DNA of 64,000 nucleotides from Galbitalea sp036495225. Its GTDB lineage: Bacteria; Actinomycetota; Actinomycetes; Actinomycetales; Microbacteriaceae. How positions within the stretch are numbered: position 1 is the stretch's first letter; each line of letters begins with the position of its first letter. A model generated the notes under the pieces. That model ran no database searches and was not told the DNA's origin. It saw only the letters and a list, made by a program, of their open reading frames with translations. A program made the translations under genes and the position numbers. The stretch is from positions 1 through 64,000 of the forward strand of contig DASXNG010000054.1 in the NCBI GenBank assembly GCA_036495225.1, in the 5' to 3' direction. Positions 1 to 8,603 of the stretch are shown piece by piece.

Positions 1-2
1 AG

Positions 3-1058
3 TCGATCGAGCACGCCCTCGAGCTCGCCTACGTGGCTCGCGATGCCCGCGAACCGTTGTCGATCGGACTGCTCGGCAACGCTGCATCCGTGTTTTCGGA
101 GCTCCTGGCGATGGGTGCGGAGATCGACATCGTCACCGACCAGACGAGCGCGCACGACCCGCTCGCGTACCTGCCCGTTGAGTACTCCTTCGACGAATGG
201 CACTCGCGCCGCGACGCCGACCCGATCGGGTTTGCCGACGCTGCCCGTCACTCGATGGCACGGCAGGTCGAGGCGATGGTCGGCTTCCAGAAGGCTGGCG
301 CCGAGGTATTCGACTACGGCAACAACATTCGCACCGAGGCGAAGACCGCGGGATTCGCGGATGCCTTCGCCTTCCCGGGCTTTGTGCCTGCGTACATCCG
401 TCCGCTCTTCTCGGAGGGCAAGGGCCCGTTCCGCTGGGCGGCGCTCAGCGGCGACCCGCAGGACATCGCGAAAACCGACCGCGCGGTTCTCGAACTATTT
501 CCCGAGAACCAGTCGCTGGCCAAGTGGATCAAGATGGCAGGCGAGCGAGTCCACTTCCAGGGCCTTCCCGCGCGCATCTGCTGGCTCGGCTACGGCGAAC
601 GCGACCGCGCTGGACTCAAGTTCAACGACATGGTCGCTTCTGGCGAGCTGTCTGCGCCGATCGTCATCGGTCGGGACCACCTCGACTCCGGGTCGGTCGC
701 CTCGCCATACCGGGAGACCGAGGCCATGAAGGATGGCTCGGACGCCATCGCCGACTGGCCGCTGCTCAACGCTCTCGTGAACACCTCGTCTGGCGCGACG
801 TGGGTGTCGATCCACCACGGCGGGGGCGTCGGCATAGGCCGCTCGATCCACGCTGGCCAGGTCTCGGTGGCCGACGGAACACCACTGGCGGCCGAGAAAC
901 TCGCCAGGGTGCTCAGCAACGATCCGGCCATGGGCGTGATTCGGCACGTCGACGCGGGATACGACGAAGCGATCGAGGTCGCAGCTACCCTTGGCGTGAG
1001 GGTGCCCATGCGAGAAGGTTCGGCGCCAGACGGCGCAGTGACAGAACGTACACAGTGA
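3..1058 (+). CDS. hutU: Urocanate hydratase, C-terminal part (5' end outside window)
   Basis: Converts urocanate to 4-imidazolone-5-propionate with tightly bound NAD+, the second step of histidine breakdown in the cytosol. The reading frame is open from the window edge, so about the last 350 residues are visible and the N-terminus is missing. The urocanase signature FQGLPARICWLGYGER is present, followed by the conserved GRDHLDSGSVASPYRETEAM and the Gly-rich HHGGGVGIGRSIHAGQ near the C-terminus. The stop codon overlaps the GTG start of the next gene (GTGA), so translation is probably coupled. The downstream M20, hutF and hutI genes support the assignment. Identity is secure; only the 5' end cannot be judged. 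Confidence 0.96.
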   Translation, partial: SIEHALELAYVARDAREPLSIGLLGNAASVFSELLAMGAEIDIVTDQTSAHDPLAYLPVEYSFDEWHSRRDADPIGFADAARHSMARQVEAMVGFQKAGAEVFDYGNNIRTEAKTAGFADAFAFPGFVPAYIRPLFSEGKGPFRWAALSGDPQDIAKTDRAVLELFPENQSLAKWIKMAGERVHFQGLPARICWLGYGERDRAGLKFNDMVASGELSAPIVIGRDHLDSGSVASPYRETEAMKDGSDAIADWPLLNALVNTSSGATWVSIHHGGGVGIGRSIHAGQVSVADGTPLAAEKLARVLSNDPAMGVIRHVDAGYDEAIEVAATLGVRVPMREGSAPDGAVTERTQ

Positions 1059-2251
1059 CGGTCGGCTCTCTGCTTGGCGAGTTGTCCAGCGTTGGCGTAG
1101 CGCCAGCCGGAGGGTTCACCCGTCTGGCCTGGACAGCCGCGGACTCTCAGTGCCGCGAGTGGTTCGTGCAGAACGCAAGCGCCCGCGGACTGGATGTTGA
1201 GGTCGACCGCAACGGCAACCTGTGGGCGTGGTCGCATCAACACCTGCCAGGCAAAGCGCTCGTCGTCGGCTCGCACCTCGACAGCGTGCCGAACGGTGGT
1301 GCCTTCGACGGCCCGCTCGGCGTCGCGTCGGCCTTCGCCGCCCTCGACCTGCTCGACGACGTAGGTTTCAGACCGACGCGACCTCTCGCGATCGTCGCGT
1401 TCGCAGACGAGGAGGGAGCCAGGTTTGGTGTCGCGTGCTCCGGGTCGCGCCTGCTGACGGGCTCGCTCGACCCGGACCGTTTGCGCGCGCTGACGGACAA
1501 CGATGGGGTTACCGCCGCGGACGCTATGCGAACTATGGGTCTCGACGCGCGGTCTGCCGGCGCAGACACCGAACGCCTCACCCGCATCGGCGAGTACCTC
1601 GAGCTTCACATCGAGCAGGGCCACCTCACGACCAGCGCCGGTGTGGACGGACTGACCCCGGATGCGCCCCTCGGCCTCGCGACCGAAATCTGGCCGCACG
1701 GGCGGTGGCGTGTCGATCTTCTCGGGCAACAGAATCACGCAGGAACCACTCGGCTCGCCGATCGACGCGACCCGATGTTGGCGCTTGCCCGCGTCATCCT
1801 CGAGGTTCGGCGAGCAGCGGAGGCGAACGGCGTACTCGCCACCGTCGGCAAGGTTCGAGTTTCGCCAGGCGCCGTCAACGCGATCGCCGGGACCGCGTCG
1901 GCCTGGATCGATGCTCGGGGCGACGCAGAGGCGAGCGTGCGCGCCGCGATCGCCGAGTTGCAACATGACAGCGGTCTCCTCGCGATCGAAGAATCCTGGA
2001 CGAGTGCGACGGTATTCGACGAACAATTCACCGAAAGTCTCGCCAGCGCGATCGGTGGAGAACTGCCCCGCCTGCCCTCCGGTGCGGGACACGACGCCGG
2101 GGTGCTTGCCCTCGCCGGCATCCCGTCGGCCATGATCCTGGTGCGAAACCCGAGCGGGATCTCGCACGCCCCCGAAGAATTCGCAGAAGAAGATGACGCC
2201 GAGCGTGGAGTTGTCGCGCTCGCGGCCGCAATCCGGAGCCGACTGGCATGA
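1055..2251 (+). CDS. M20-family amidohydrolase (allantoate amidohydrolase / N-carbamoyl-amino-acid hydrolase type)
   Basis: A 398-residue dinuclear metallo-amidohydrolase of peptidase family M20. The GTG start lies inside the hutU stop (GTGA), and a start there gives the usual length. Visible metal-site motifs are GSHLDSVPNGGAFDGPLGV (His74, Asp85) and FADEEGARFG; the dimerisation-domain motif QNHAGTT follows, and a late SGAGHDAG carries a further family His. Such enzymes hydrolyse N-carbamoyl, N-formyl or related amides of small acids. It lies between hutU and hutF with start/stop overlaps on both sides, and no HutG deformylase gene is seen. I therefore infer that it removes the formyl group from N-formylglutamate produced by HutF. 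The substrate is an inference; the family call is firm. Confidence 0.85.
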   Translation: MTVGSLLGELSSVGVAPAGGFTRLAWTAADSQCREWFVQNASARGLDVEVDRNGNLWAWSHQHLPGKALVVGSHLDSVPNGGAFDGPLGVASAFAALDLLDDVGFRPTRPLAIVAFADEEGARFGVACSGSRLLTGSLDPDRLRALTDNDGVTAADAMRTMGLDARSAGADTERLTRIGEYLELHIEQGHLTTSAGVDGLTPDAPLGLATEIWPHGRWRVDLLGQQNHAGTTRLADRRDPMLALARVILEVRRAAEANGVLATVGKVRVSPGAVNAIAGTASAWIDARGDAEASVRAAIAELQHDSGLLAIEESWTSATVFDEQFTESLASAIGGELPRLPSGAGHDAGVLALAGIPSAMILVRNPSGISHAPEEFAEEDDAERGVVALAAAIRSRLA

Positions 2252-3549
2252 GCGCATTCTGGTGTGAGCACGCGGTCGTGCTTGGGGCTGTCGAACCGGC
2301 GGTCCGCATCGAGCATCGGGATGGCGTCATCACGTCCGTCGAGGTCGACGCACCCCAGCTGCCGGGCGACGTCGTACTGCCGGGCCTCACCCTCCCCGGC
2401 CTAGCGAACGGCCATTCGCACGCCTTCCATCGGGCGCTCCGTGGCCGCACCCACGCCGATGGGGGTACCTTCTGGACCTGGCGCGAAACCATGTACCGCG
2501 TCGCATCGGCGCTCGACCCGGACAACTACTTCGAACTCGCGACCGCTGTTTTTGCCGAGATGGTTCTTGCCGGCTACACCGTGGTGGGCGAGTTCCACTA
2601 CGTGCACCACCAGCCGGACGGCACGCCATACCCAACTGGGCCAGCCATGGAGAATGCCATCGTCGCGGCAGCAGACCGCGCAGGCATCCGTCTCACCCTG
2701 CTCGACGCCCTGTACCTTGGCACGGGCGTCGGCGGCCTGACGCTCGAACCCGAACAGAGCCGATTCGCGGATGCCTCGGTCGCGGCATGGGCGGACCGGC
2801 GCGACTCGGTTGCGGTTGGTCCGCTGGCTCGCCTCGGGGCGGCCATCCATTCGGTTCGCGCCGTGCCACCCGCGCTGATTCGGGAGGTCGGGGCCAGGTC
2901 CGTCGGGTTACCGCTGCATGCCCACGTGTCCGAGCAACCGGCCGAGAACTCCGCGGCGCTGGACGACACCGGTAGAACGCCGACCGAGCTGTTTGCGCCG
3001 GTGCTCGGCCCGCACTTCACGGCCGTGCACGCGACGTATCTCACGGAAGCCGACATCCGGCTCCTCGGCGAAAGCAGAAGCACCGTCTGCTTCTGCCCGA
3101 CCACCGAGCGCGACCTGGCGGACGGTATAGGCGGGGCCATCGCGCTGCGCGACTCCGGCGTGAAGCTGAGCCTGGGCAGCGACCAGCACGCGATGATCGA
3201 CCCGTTCGAAGAACTTCGAGGCCTCGAAATGGATGAGCGACTCATCGCAGGCGAACGCGGCCGATTCTCGCCGCCCGAGCTGCTGGTGGCGGCGACAAGC
3301 AACGGCTATGCCTCACTCGGCTGGAATGGCGGCGCGATCACGACGGCCGCGGTGTGCGACCTGGTTGTTGTTGGCACATCCACGCCTCGTACGGCGGGCG
3401 CGGCGCTCGACCAGTTGTGGCTGGCCGCTACCGCCGCCGATGTCTCCACTGTCATCGTGGGTGGTGTCGTTCGCGTTGACAATGGCAGACACCCTCTTGG
3501 CGACGTCGGCGAACTGCTGAACGCGGCGATCGCGAGGCTGCAACCATGA
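2248..3549 (+). CDS. hutF: Formimidoylglutamate deiminase
   Basis: A 433-residue amidohydrolase-superfamily enzyme that deiminates N-formimino-L-glutamate to N-formyl-L-glutamate and ammonia, the first half of the two-step (Pseudomonas-type) end of the Hut pathway. Metal ligands are seen in NGHSHAFHRALRG (His56, His58), in LHAHVSEQP and in LGSDQHAMIDPFEELRGLE, the HutF-typical C-terminal motif. It starts within the stop of the M20 gene (ATGA) and its own stop overlaps the hutI start, so the four genes read as one translationally coupled operon. Generic cytosine-deaminase-like enzymes share the fold, but the context and the SDQHAMIDPFEELR motif favour HutF. Confidence 0.92.
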   Translation: MSAFWCEHAVVLGAVEPAVRIEHRDGVITSVEVDAPQLPGDVVLPGLTLPGLANGHSHAFHRALRGRTHADGGTFWTWRETMYRVASALDPDNYFELATAVFAEMVLAGYTVVGEFHYVHHQPDGTPYPTGPAMENAIVAAADRAGIRLTLLDALYLGTGVGGLTLEPEQSRFADASVAAWADRRDSVAVGPLARLGAAIHSVRAVPPALIREVGARSVGLPLHAHVSEQPAENSAALDDTGRTPTELFAPVLGPHFTAVHATYLTEADIRLLGESRSTVCFCPTTERDLADGIGGAIALRDSGVKLSLGSDQHAMIDPFEELRGLEMDERLIAGERGRFSPPELLVAATSNGYASLGWNGGAITTAAVCDLVVVGTSTPRTAGAALDQLWLAATAADVSTVIVGGVVRVDNGRHPLGDVGELLNAAIARLQP

Positions 3550-4685
3550 GATCGACTCTTATTGGCAACATCGGCCTGTTGGTCGCGTCCGATCGTGAAA
3601 TAGCGGATGCTGCTGTCGTGATCGAGGCGGGGCGGATCGCCTGGGTCGGATCATCCCGCGACGCCCCGGCCACCGACGACCTGGTCGATGCGGGTGGTCG
3701 ATGCGTCATTCCGGGGTTCGTCGACAGCCACAGTCACCTCATGTTTGCTGGGGATCGCGCGGATGAGTTCGAGGCGCGGATGGCCGGGCGCAGGTATGAA
3801 GCAGGCGGCATTCGTCGCACGGTCCGCCTCACACGGGAGGCAACGGACGCCGAATTGCTCGCAAATGCCGAGCGAATCCTGGCGGAGATGCGCGCGCAGG
3901 GGACGACGACGGTCGAGATCAAGAGCGGTTATGGGCTGACCGTGGAGGACGAGAGCCGGGCACTCGCGCTCGCTCACATGATCACGCCAGAAACGACTTA
4001 TCTCGGCGGGCACGTCGTGCCGATCGAGTTCGCTGACGACCCTGCCGCGTACGTCGACCTCGTCACTGGCGACATGCTGGATGCTTGCGCCCCGCACGCA
4101 CGATGGATTGACGTCTTCTGCGAGGCGGGAGCCTTCGACGTCGACCAGGCTCGCGTCATCCTCACCGCTGGAATCGCGCGCGGTCTCGGGGCACGCATGC
4201 ACGCTGGGCAGTTGGGGGAGTCCGGCGGCGTTCGGCTCGCGGTGGAGCTCGGGGCCGCCTCCGTCGATCACTGCACGTTTCTGTCCGGGGCGGATGTCGA
4301 CGCTCTCGCTGCGGGAAGCACGGTCGCCACCCTGCTGCCGGGCGTCGAATTCTCGACCCGGCAGCCATACCCGGACGCTCGGCGCCTGATAGACGCTGGC
4401 ATCGAAGTCGCGCTCGCGACGGACTGCAACCCGGGCTCGAGCTTCACATCATCCATGCCGTTCTGTATTGCCGTCGCGGTTCGCGACATGGGGATGACAC
4501 CGGCGGAGGCTCTGTGGTCGGCGACTGCTGGCGGTGCCGCGGCCCTCCGGCGCGACGACATCGGCAGTATCGCCGTTGGCAAGCGCGCCGACCTCGTGAT
4601 CCTCGACGCCCCGAGCTATATCCACCTGGCGTATCGCCCGGGGGTGCCTCTGGTCCACCGCGTCATCACTCCTGTGGTTGGTTGA
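3546..4685 (+). CDS. hutI: Imidazolonepropionase
   Basis: A 379-residue amidohydrolase that opens imidazolone-5-propionate to N-formimino-L-glutamate, the third step of histidine degradation. The metal motif DSHSHLMFAGDRADEF (His62, His64) and the HutI-typical KSGYGLT, HAGQLGESGG and LATDCNPGSSFTSSM blocks are all present. It starts in the hutF stop (ATGA). Pathway order (HutU to HutI to HutF to M20) is not gene order. Oddity: the last glycine and stop codon lie inside the left arm of the long inverted repeat that begins at 4680, so the extreme C-terminus may have been set by that element. Confidence 0.96.
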   Translation: MRSTLIGNIGLLVASDREIADAAVVIEAGRIAWVGSSRDAPATDDLVDAGGRCVIPGFVDSHSHLMFAGDRADEFEARMAGRRYEAGGIRRTVRLTREATDAELLANAERILAEMRAQGTTTVEIKSGYGLTVEDESRALALAHMITPETTYLGGHVVPIEFADDPAAYVDLVTGDMLDACAPHARWIDVFCEAGAFDVDQARVILTAGIARGLGARMHAGQLGESGGVRLAVELGAASVDHCTFLSGADVDALAAGSTVATLLPGVEFSTRQPYPDARRLIDAGIEVALATDCNPGSSFTSSMPFCIAVAVRDMGMTPAEALWSATAGGAAALRRDDIGSIAVGKRADLVILDAPSYIHLAYRPGVPLVHRVITPVVG

Positions 4686-5077
4686 GCGCGCTCTTGTAGT
4701 TGGTTGAGTAGCGCCGCGAAGCGACGCGTAGCGAAACCGCGGGTTGAGTGTTCCGAAAATCAAAAAAGCCGCCTGGACGGGATGCGTGTGCTCCGGTTTT
4801 CGAGAAACTTGGTCGTTTTCGAGGCCGCGTACGCCGTTCAACAGGATGATTTCGGTGTTTCGCACGTCCAACAGGAGATTTTCGGCCTTTTTAAGGGTGT
4901 CATCCTGCATTCCGGTTGCTCACGAGAGCAGTCGCGTCGAAAACGACCCAATCTGCTCATAAGCCCATCCGACGGAGACATCCAAGCGGCTTTTTGGTGC
5001 TCGGAACACTCAACCCCCGGTTTCGCTACGCGTCGCTTCGCGGCGCTACTCAACCAACTACAAGTGCGCGCTCAACC
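4680..5077. repeat. MITE-like element with long near-perfect inverted arms
   Basis: The 59 bases at 4680-4738 are the reverse complement of 5019-5077 with a single mismatch; the inner 43 bases (4696-4738 versus 5019-5061) match perfectly. Inside, 4741-4785 and about 4968-5018 are a second, imperfect pair of arms, and the centre keeps scattered complementarity around the TCGTTTTCGA-type segments. The whole could fold into one ~400-nt hairpin. The core is visibly more AT-rich than neighbouring genes. No convincing gene lies inside. The arm sequence (GTAGTTGGTTGAGTAGCG...) recurs at 5080, 15302, 36967 and 37571, so this is a dispersed repeat family, either a non-autonomous mobile element or an expanded palindromic intergenic repeat. 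Confidence 0.85.
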
Positions 5078-5079
5078 TC

Positions 5080-5122
5080 GGTTTCGCTACGCGTCGCTGC
5101 GCGGCGCTACTCAACCACCTAC
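5080..5122. repeat. Extra half-copy of the GTAGTTGG repeat
   Basis: A single arm, in the same orientation as the right arm of the preceding element, beginning GGTTTCGCTACGCG and ending CAACCACCTAC, with a few changes from 5019-5061. It has no partner arm on its right. The remaining bases up to 5284 contain no gene and presumably hold the promoter and leader of the dehydrogenase operon; I see no strong -35/-10 pair there. Confidence 0.8.
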
Positions 5123-5284
5123 AGCCGCGCGGCAGGCTAGCGATTTCCAGCTTCGCTCGGTAGTCTCACATTTACTTGGGCAATGGAGCCCGAGGCGGCA
5201 CGACACTCACAAGTGGAGCGCCGCAGATCTCGTCCTCGCTGCTGGCTACCCGCCGGTCGGGACCGATCACAAGGAGTTGTGACC

Positions 5285-6427
5285 ATGAGCAGTTTCGCCT
5301 CGTTTGACACCAATCTCGAAGAGCCCCAGTTCGCTGAGGTGCCGGGTCCCGATGAGGACCTCGTTCAGCTTCTGACACCGTCAGGCTCTCGCGTATCGCA
5401 TCCGACTTTGGATCCGTGGATCACCGACATCGGGTCGTCGGAACTCCTCTCGCTCTACGAAGACCTCGTCGTCGTTCGCCGGATCGACACCGAGGCAACC
5501 GCGCTCCAACGACAGGGCCAACTCGGTCTTTGGCCGCCGCTTCTCGGCCAGGAGGCCGCGCAGATCGGCTCCGCCCGCGCTTTGCGGCGCGACGATTTCG
5601 TCTTCACCAGCTACCGCGAAAACGCGGTCGCTTACTGCCGCGGCGTCAGCCTCGGCGATCTCGCGACGGTGTGGCGCGGCAACGCGCACACCGGCTGGAA
5701 CCCGTACGAGGTGGGCATGGCCACCCCGTCCGTCATCATCGGGGCGCAGACCCTTCACGCGACCGGCTACGCGATGGGATGTGTAAAAGACGGTGTGGAC
5801 TCCGTGGCGATCGCGTACTTCGGCGATGGCGCCACCAGCCAAGGCGACGTCAATGAGGCGATGATCTTTGCCGCGAGTTTCCACGCCCCGGTGATTTTCT
5901 TCTGCCAGAACAACCAGTGGGCGATTTCGGAGCCGGTCGGCTTGCAGGCGGTTCGAGCCCTCGCCGACCGTTCGCCCGGCTTCGGCATCCCGAGCATGCG
6001 GGTCGACGGCAACGACGTTCTCGCGGTGTTGGCTGCGACGCGGATCGCACTCAACCGTGCTCGCACGGGTGGCGGCCCGACCTTCATCGAGGCCGTCACC
6101 TACCGCATGGGCCCGCACACGACATCCGATGATCCGACCCGGTACGAGAACCTGCAGGTGCGTTCGGAGTGGGCATCGAAAGATCCACTCGTTCGCGTCG
6201 AACGGTATCTCGAGCGCATGGGCGTCCTCGACGACGAGGCGCGTGCATCCATCGCACAGAAGTCGAACGACACGGCCGCTCGGCTGCGACAGGCGGTCGT
6301 CGGCTTCGAGGATCCGGAGCCCCTTTCCCTCTTTGACAATGTCTACAGCGAGCCGCACTCCGGGCTCGACCGTCAAAAGCAGCAGTATGCCGCCTACCTC
6401 AGCTACATCGAGGGGAGCGTCCGATGA
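5285..6427 (+). CDS. bkdA: Branched-chain 2-oxoacid dehydrogenase E1 component, alpha subunit
   Basis: A 380-residue thiamine-diphosphate subunit that decarboxylates 2-oxo acids and, with E1 beta, transfers the acyl group to the lipoyl domain of E2. The ThDP-binding motif is seen as FGDGATSQGDVNEAM followed by FFCQNNQWAIS; the phosphorylation-loop-like TYRMGPHTTSDDPTRYE region follows. I chose ATG 5285 because AAGGAG (5271-5276) sits 8 nt upstream; the in-frame GTG at 5279 is only 2 nt from it. It overlaps the E1 beta gene (ATGA). A pyruvate-specific complex cannot be excluded by sequence alone, but the methylcrotonyl-CoA carboxylase block downstream argues for branched-chain substrates. Confidence 0.9.
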   Translation: MSSFASFDTNLEEPQFAEVPGPDEDLVQLLTPSGSRVSHPTLDPWITDIGSSELLSLYEDLVVVRRIDTEATALQRQGQLGLWPPLLGQEAAQIGSARALRRDDFVFTSYRENAVAYCRGVSLGDLATVWRGNAHTGWNPYEVGMATPSVIIGAQTLHATGYAMGCVKDGVDSVAIAYFGDGATSQGDVNEAMIFAASFHAPVIFFCQNNQWAISEPVGLQAVRALADRSPGFGIPSMRVDGNDVLAVLAATRIALNRARTGGGPTFIEAVTYRMGPHTTSDDPTRYENLQVRSEWASKDPLVRVERYLERMGVLDDEARASIAQKSNDTAARLRQAVVGFEDPEPLSLFDNVYSEPHSGLDRQKQQYAAYLSYIEGSVR

Positions 6428-7437
6428 GCGAGCAGCTCACCCTGTCGCGTGCGATCGGCACGGGGTTGCGCAGGGCGCTCGAGGACGACGACCGAGTCAT
6501 CCTGATCGGCGAGGACATTGGTGCGCTCGGTGGAGTCTTTCGCGTGACCGACGGACTGCAGCGCGACTTCGGCACGGACCGCGTGATGGATGCGCCGCTC
6601 GCCGAGTCTGGCATCGTCGGCACGGCAATCGGGATGGCGATGCGCGGGTATCGGCCAGTCTGCGAGATCCAGTTCGATGGCTTCATCTTTCCGGCGTTCG
6701 ACCAGATTGTCGCGCAACTTGGCAAGATGCACTTCCGCACGGGAGGCACGGTTACCCTGCCGATCACGATTCGGGTGCCCTTCGGAGGCGGCATCGGTTC
6801 GGTCGAGCATCACTCCGAATCGCCAGAAGCCTATTTCGCGCACACGCCTGGGCTTCGCGTCGTGAGTTGTGCCAATCCGCAGGACGCGCACACCATGATC
6901 CGCCAGGCCATTGCCTGCGACGATCCCGTGTTGTTCTTCGAGCCGAAGCGTCGGTACTGGGCGAAGGGTGAGGTCGACGAAACCATTGACGAATCCACAC
7001 TGCCGCTCGATCGTGCGCGGGTCGTTCTCACTGGAACGGATGTCACGCTCGTCGCATACGGTCCTCTCGTCGCGACGGCTCTGGATGCCGCAGCCGCGGC
7101 CGTCGATGACGGCATGTCGATCGAGGTGATTGACCTCCGCTCCCTGTCGCCCATCGACTTCGACACTCTCGAGCAATCCGTGTGCAAGACGGGCCGGCTC
7201 GTGGTCACGCACGAGGCCCAGCATTTCGGTGGGCTGGGAGCCGAAATTGCGGCCACGATGACCGATCTCTGCTTCAAGAACCTCAAGGCCGCTCCTCAGC
7301 GGGTCACCGGCTTCGACGTGCCGTACCCACCCGCAAAGCTGGAGGAGCACTTTCTGCCAGATCTCGACCGCATCCTCGATGCCGTCGACCGCGTGATGGG
7401 GCGCGAGAACTCACTCACCGGTTGGACCGCATCATGA
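6424..7437 (+). CDS. bkdB: Branched-chain 2-oxoacid dehydrogenase E1 component, beta subunit
   Basis: The 337-residue partner of E1 alpha, forming the alpha2beta2 decarboxylase. Visible family blocks are GEDIGALGGVFRVTDGL near the N-terminus, DAPLAESGIVGTAIGMA, the HHSESPEAYFAHTPGLRVV loop, and FFEPKRRYW typical of branched-chain rather than pyruvate E1 beta subunits. The C-terminal transketolase domain shows DLRSLSPID and VVTHEAQHFGGLGAEIAA. Start and stop both overlap the neighbours by 4 nt, giving a three-gene E1a-E1b-E2 operon. Confidence 0.92.
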   Translation: MSEQLTLSRAIGTGLRRALEDDDRVILIGEDIGALGGVFRVTDGLQRDFGTDRVMDAPLAESGIVGTAIGMAMRGYRPVCEIQFDGFIFPAFDQIVAQLGKMHFRTGGTVTLPITIRVPFGGGIGSVEHHSESPEAYFAHTPGLRVVSCANPQDAHTMIRQAIACDDPVLFFEPKRRYWAKGEVDETIDESTLPLDRARVVLTGTDVTLVAYGPLVATALDAAAAAVDDGMSIEVIDLRSLSPIDFDTLEQSVCKTGRLVVTHEAQHFGGLGAEIAATMTDLCFKNLKAAPQRVTGFDVPYPPAKLEEHFLPDLDRILDAVDRVMGRENSLTGWTAS

Positions 7438-8603
7438 CGCGCGACTTTCTGCTCCCCGACCTTGGCGAGGGACTCACCGAATCCGAACTCGTTGCGTGGC
7501 ACGTCGCGGTCGGGCAACTCGTTGAGCTGAACCAGCCGATCGCCGAAGTGGAGACGGCGAAGGCCATCGTGCAGCTACCGTCACCGTTTGCCGGCGTGAT
7601 CGCGCAACTCTACGTCGAGGAAGGATCAACCGTCGCTGTCGGAACGCCCATCGTTGCGTTCGAGCTGGATGAGTTGGAACCGACGGTGGTCGAAGATGCC
7701 CCGCAGGCGATTGCGGTGGCCGAGGCGGTCGCGGAGCCAGAGCCGGCCGCTGACGCAGAGCCGGTTCAGGATGTCGCGGACGCTCCAGTCGAACGAAACT
7801 CGGTGCTCGTCGGCTACGGCCCGCGCGTTGAGACCGGCGTGCGGCCGGAACGCAAGCGGCATTCGGTCCCGGCGAGCGAGCCGGTTATTGCCAAAACGTC
7901 AGACGCGCGGCCTCGAGAGACGCGCATTCCCATTCGAGGCGTCCGCAAGGCGACGGCCGATGCCATGGTGCGCAGCGCCTTCACCGCACCCCATGTCACG
8001 GAATTCCTCACCGTCGATGTGACAGCGACGCTCGAGCTCATCGAACACCTTCGGGAGAAGTCGAACTCGAAAGTTACGCTCCTTGCGGTCGTCTCGAAGG
8101 CACTGTGCATCGCGGTTCGTCGCAACCCGAGCCTCAATTCCAGCTGGGACGATTCGGCCGGAGAGATCGTTGAGTTCGGCTACGTGAACCTGGGCATCGC
8201 GGTTGCGACACCGCGCGGGCTGCTCGTTCCCAACATCCGCGATGCCGACGCGATGGGGCTCGCCGAGCTCACAACATCCATCTCGGACCTGGCGGAGACA
8301 GCACGCAACGGAACTACGACCGCGGTATCGCTGACCGGCGGCACCATCTCGATCTCCAACGTCGGCGTTTTCGGAGTTGACGCGGGCACGCCGATCGTGA
8401 ACCCGGGGGAGGCCGCGATTCTGGCGATGGGGGCGGTGAGGCGCGAGCCCCGCGAGCACAACGGTGAAATTGCGCTGCGAGACGCGATGACGTTGAGCCT
8501 GTCGTTTGATCACCGGTTGGTCGATGGCGAGCAGGGCTCCAGACTCCTCACGGACATCGGTGCGATTCTGACCAATCCCGGCGTCGTGCTCGCGATGGTT
8601 TAG
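7434..8603 (+). CDS. bkdC: Dihydrolipoamide acyltransferase E2 lacking a subunit-binding domain
   Basis: A 389-residue E2: an N-terminal lipoyl domain with the lipoylated lysine in VETAKAIVQLPSP (Lys43), an Ala/Glu/Pro-rich linker (about 81-160), and a C-terminal catalytic acyltransferase domain (about 163-389) with SFDHRLVDG (His360, Asp364). The start overlaps the E1 beta stop. Oddity: actinobacterial E2s normally carry a ~40-residue peripheral subunit-binding domain (VRKLAxxLGVDL...GxVTxxDV) between linker and core. Here the linker runs straight from VIAKTSDARPRE into TRIPIRGVRKATADAM, with no such domain and no frameshift. How E1 and E3 would dock is unclear. No E3 (lpd) gene is in the window. 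Its stop overlaps the convergent TetR stop. Confidence 0.9.
   Translation: MTRDFLLPDLGEGLTESELVAWHVAVGQLVELNQPIAEVETAKAIVQLPSPFAGVIAQLYVEEGSTVAVGTPIVAFELDELEPTVVEDAPQAIAVAEAVAEPEPAADAEPVQDVADAPVERNSVLVGYGPRVETGVRPERKRHSVPASEPVIAKTSDARPRETRIPIRGVRKATADAMVRSAFTAPHVTEFLTVDVTATLELIEHLREKSNSKVTLLAVVSKALCIAVRRNPSLNSSWDDSAGEIVEFGYVNLGIAVATPRGLLVPNIRDADAMGLAELTTSISDLAETARNGTTTAVSLTGGTISISNVGVFGVDAGTPIVNPGEAAILAMGAVRREPREHNGEIALRDAMTLSLSFDHRLVDGEQGSRLLTDIGAILTNPGVVLAMV

Noticed and set aside
590..2257. Long open frame on the minus strand opposite the M20 amidohydrolase gene and hutU
   Set aside because: It is antisense to genes with clear family motifs, has an Arg-rich composition and matches no family; long shadow frames are expected at this GC content.
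4680..5122. CRISPR array
   Set aside because: The repeats are inverted pairs of unequal spacing, not direct repeats with regular spacers, and no cas gene is present.
4704..5282. Possible gene of about 190 codons across the inverted-repeat element
   Set aside because: It reads through both palindromic arms, giving the repeated peptide RFAALLNQLQ-like stretches; it has no ribosome site and no protein-like conservation that I can see.
5381..6376. 331-codon minus-strand frame opposite E1 alpha
   Set aside because: Shadow of bkdA; no start signal and no recognisable domain.
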